Positions 63,546 through 64,000 of a DNA stretch of 64,000 nucleotides are shown piece by piece. The notes under the pieces are model-generated. The model ran no database searches and was not told the origin of the DNA. It saw nothing but the letters and a program-made list of their open reading frames with translations. Source of the DNA: Pseudodesulfovibrio senegalensis. Its GTDB lineage: Bacteria; Desulfobacterota; Desulfovibrionia; Desulfovibrionales; Desulfovibrionaceae. Each line of letters opens with the position of its first letter. Position 1 is the stretch's first letter. The stretch is from positions 1 through 64,000 of the forward strand of contig NZ_WAIE01000007.1 in assembly GCF_008830225.1 (NCBI RefSeq), read 5' to 3'. The translations under genes were made by a program, and so were the position numbers.

Positions 63546-64000
63546 TTATCCCTCCCCTTGGTCGTTCAGTTTACAGGTGTCTGCCTGAGCGAGATGCTGT
63601 TTGGCCAGCCTGATGTATTGAAGCAGGGGGCGGCGCGCAATGCAGAAGAATCCGCACATGCCGCACTCCATGCAGGCGTCGATGTCGTGCTCGCGACATT
63701 TGTCATACATGCGGAATTCCGCGTATCCGGAAATGGTGGCCGGGTCGATGCGTGCCGGACATACCGGAATGCATTCGCCGCAACCGATGCAGGGCGAGTC
63801 TTCCACGGGAGGATACTGGCCCTTGGGCACGACAAAGAGTCCGTAGGTATCCTTGCTGATGCCCTGTTGCAGGGAGTGGGCCGCTTCGCCGCGCATGAGT
63901 CCTCCGAGCACCACGGTGTCGCCGTGCCGGACAGTCTGGTGTGCTGTCGTGAGTATCAGATCCACCGGTGTGCCCACAGTGGTCACGAAGTCGGTTTCTC
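63546..64000 (-). CDS. rnfC: RnfC, C-terminal part (cut by window edge)
   Basis: RnfC is the peripheral subunit that exchanges electrons with NAD or with partner proteins. Only the last 150 codons lie here and the frame is open at base 64000. Visible are TDFVTTVGTPVDLILTTAHQ, a SLBB-like stretch, and two ferredoxin motifs: CIGCGECIPVCPARIDP and CMECGMCGFFCIARRPLL. The N-terminal flavin part is outside. It is upstream of rnfD in the rnfCDGEAB order. Confidence 0.94.
   Translation of the reverse strand, partial: ETDFVTTVGTPVDLILTTAHQTVRHGDTVVLGGLMRGEAAHSLQQGISKDTYGLFVVPKGQYPPVEDSPCIGCGECIPVCPARIDPATISGYAEFRMYDKCREHDIDACMECGMCGFFCIARRPLLQYIRLAKQHLAQADTCKLNDQGEG

Overview
The window (about 58% G+C by eye) is a chromosomal segment of an anaerobic sulfate reducer of the Desulfovibrio / Pseudodesulfovibrio group. 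This rests on the gene content read here: a menaquinone reductase complex (QrcABCD), a one-chain pyruvate:ferredoxin oxidoreductase followed by ackA and a long pta, an Rnf complex whose RnfB is fused to a GltD-like flavoprotein, and the FlgM-associated DUF typical of desulfovibrios. No species can be named from the sequence alone.

Layout. 1-3.3 kb (minus): the translation operon tRNA-Gly(CCC), rimP, nusA, ylxR and infB, the last cut by the window edge. 3.4-14.6 kb (plus): a flagellar rod, ring and hook-junction operon (flgF, flgG, flgA, flgH, flgI, a short flgJ, flgN, flgK, flgL, csrA, fliW) behind a strong sigma-54 promoter, facing a convergent flgM pair behind a FliA promoter. 14.7-23.7 kb (plus): housekeeping genes nadK, a DUF89/ARMT1-like protein, mltA, a DUF4254 protein, gatB, mtnA and der. 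23.75-25.5 kb: tRNA-Ser(GCT) followed by a 1.3-kb AT-rich mini-island bounded by a duplicated tRNA 3' end, then a short protein resembling only the N-terminal head of McrA-type endonucleases.

25.8-35.6 kb (minus): the most unusual part. A FadR-type GntR regulator, three matching TGGTNNNACCA operators, an 82-aa protein, an 11-TM protein of unknown family, a Tat-exported metallo-beta-lactamase-fold protein, a COG0523 GTPase with a 300-residue unknown N-terminal part, ExbB, ExbD, a short TonB and a dCache-PAS chemoreceptor lie head to tail with gaps of -4 to 79 bp, ending at one terminator. This looks like a regulated envelope uptake or processing unit with its own energy transducer and sensor; its substrate cannot be read from the sequence.

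35.6-46 kb: a PAS/GAF sensor protein, a CPBP protease, thiM-thiE, a PilZ-type protein, a Fur regulator, tRNA-Ser(TGA), two small unknown proteins, mazG, cvpA, and rfbC-manC for nucleotide-sugar synthesis. 46-64 kb is the energy block: qrcABCD (plus), then por, ackA, pta and rnfB-A-E-G-D-C (all minus). Together these link pyruvate oxidation and substrate-level ATP formation to ferredoxin-driven ion pumping (Rnf) and to periplasmic electron entry into the menaquinone pool (Qrc).
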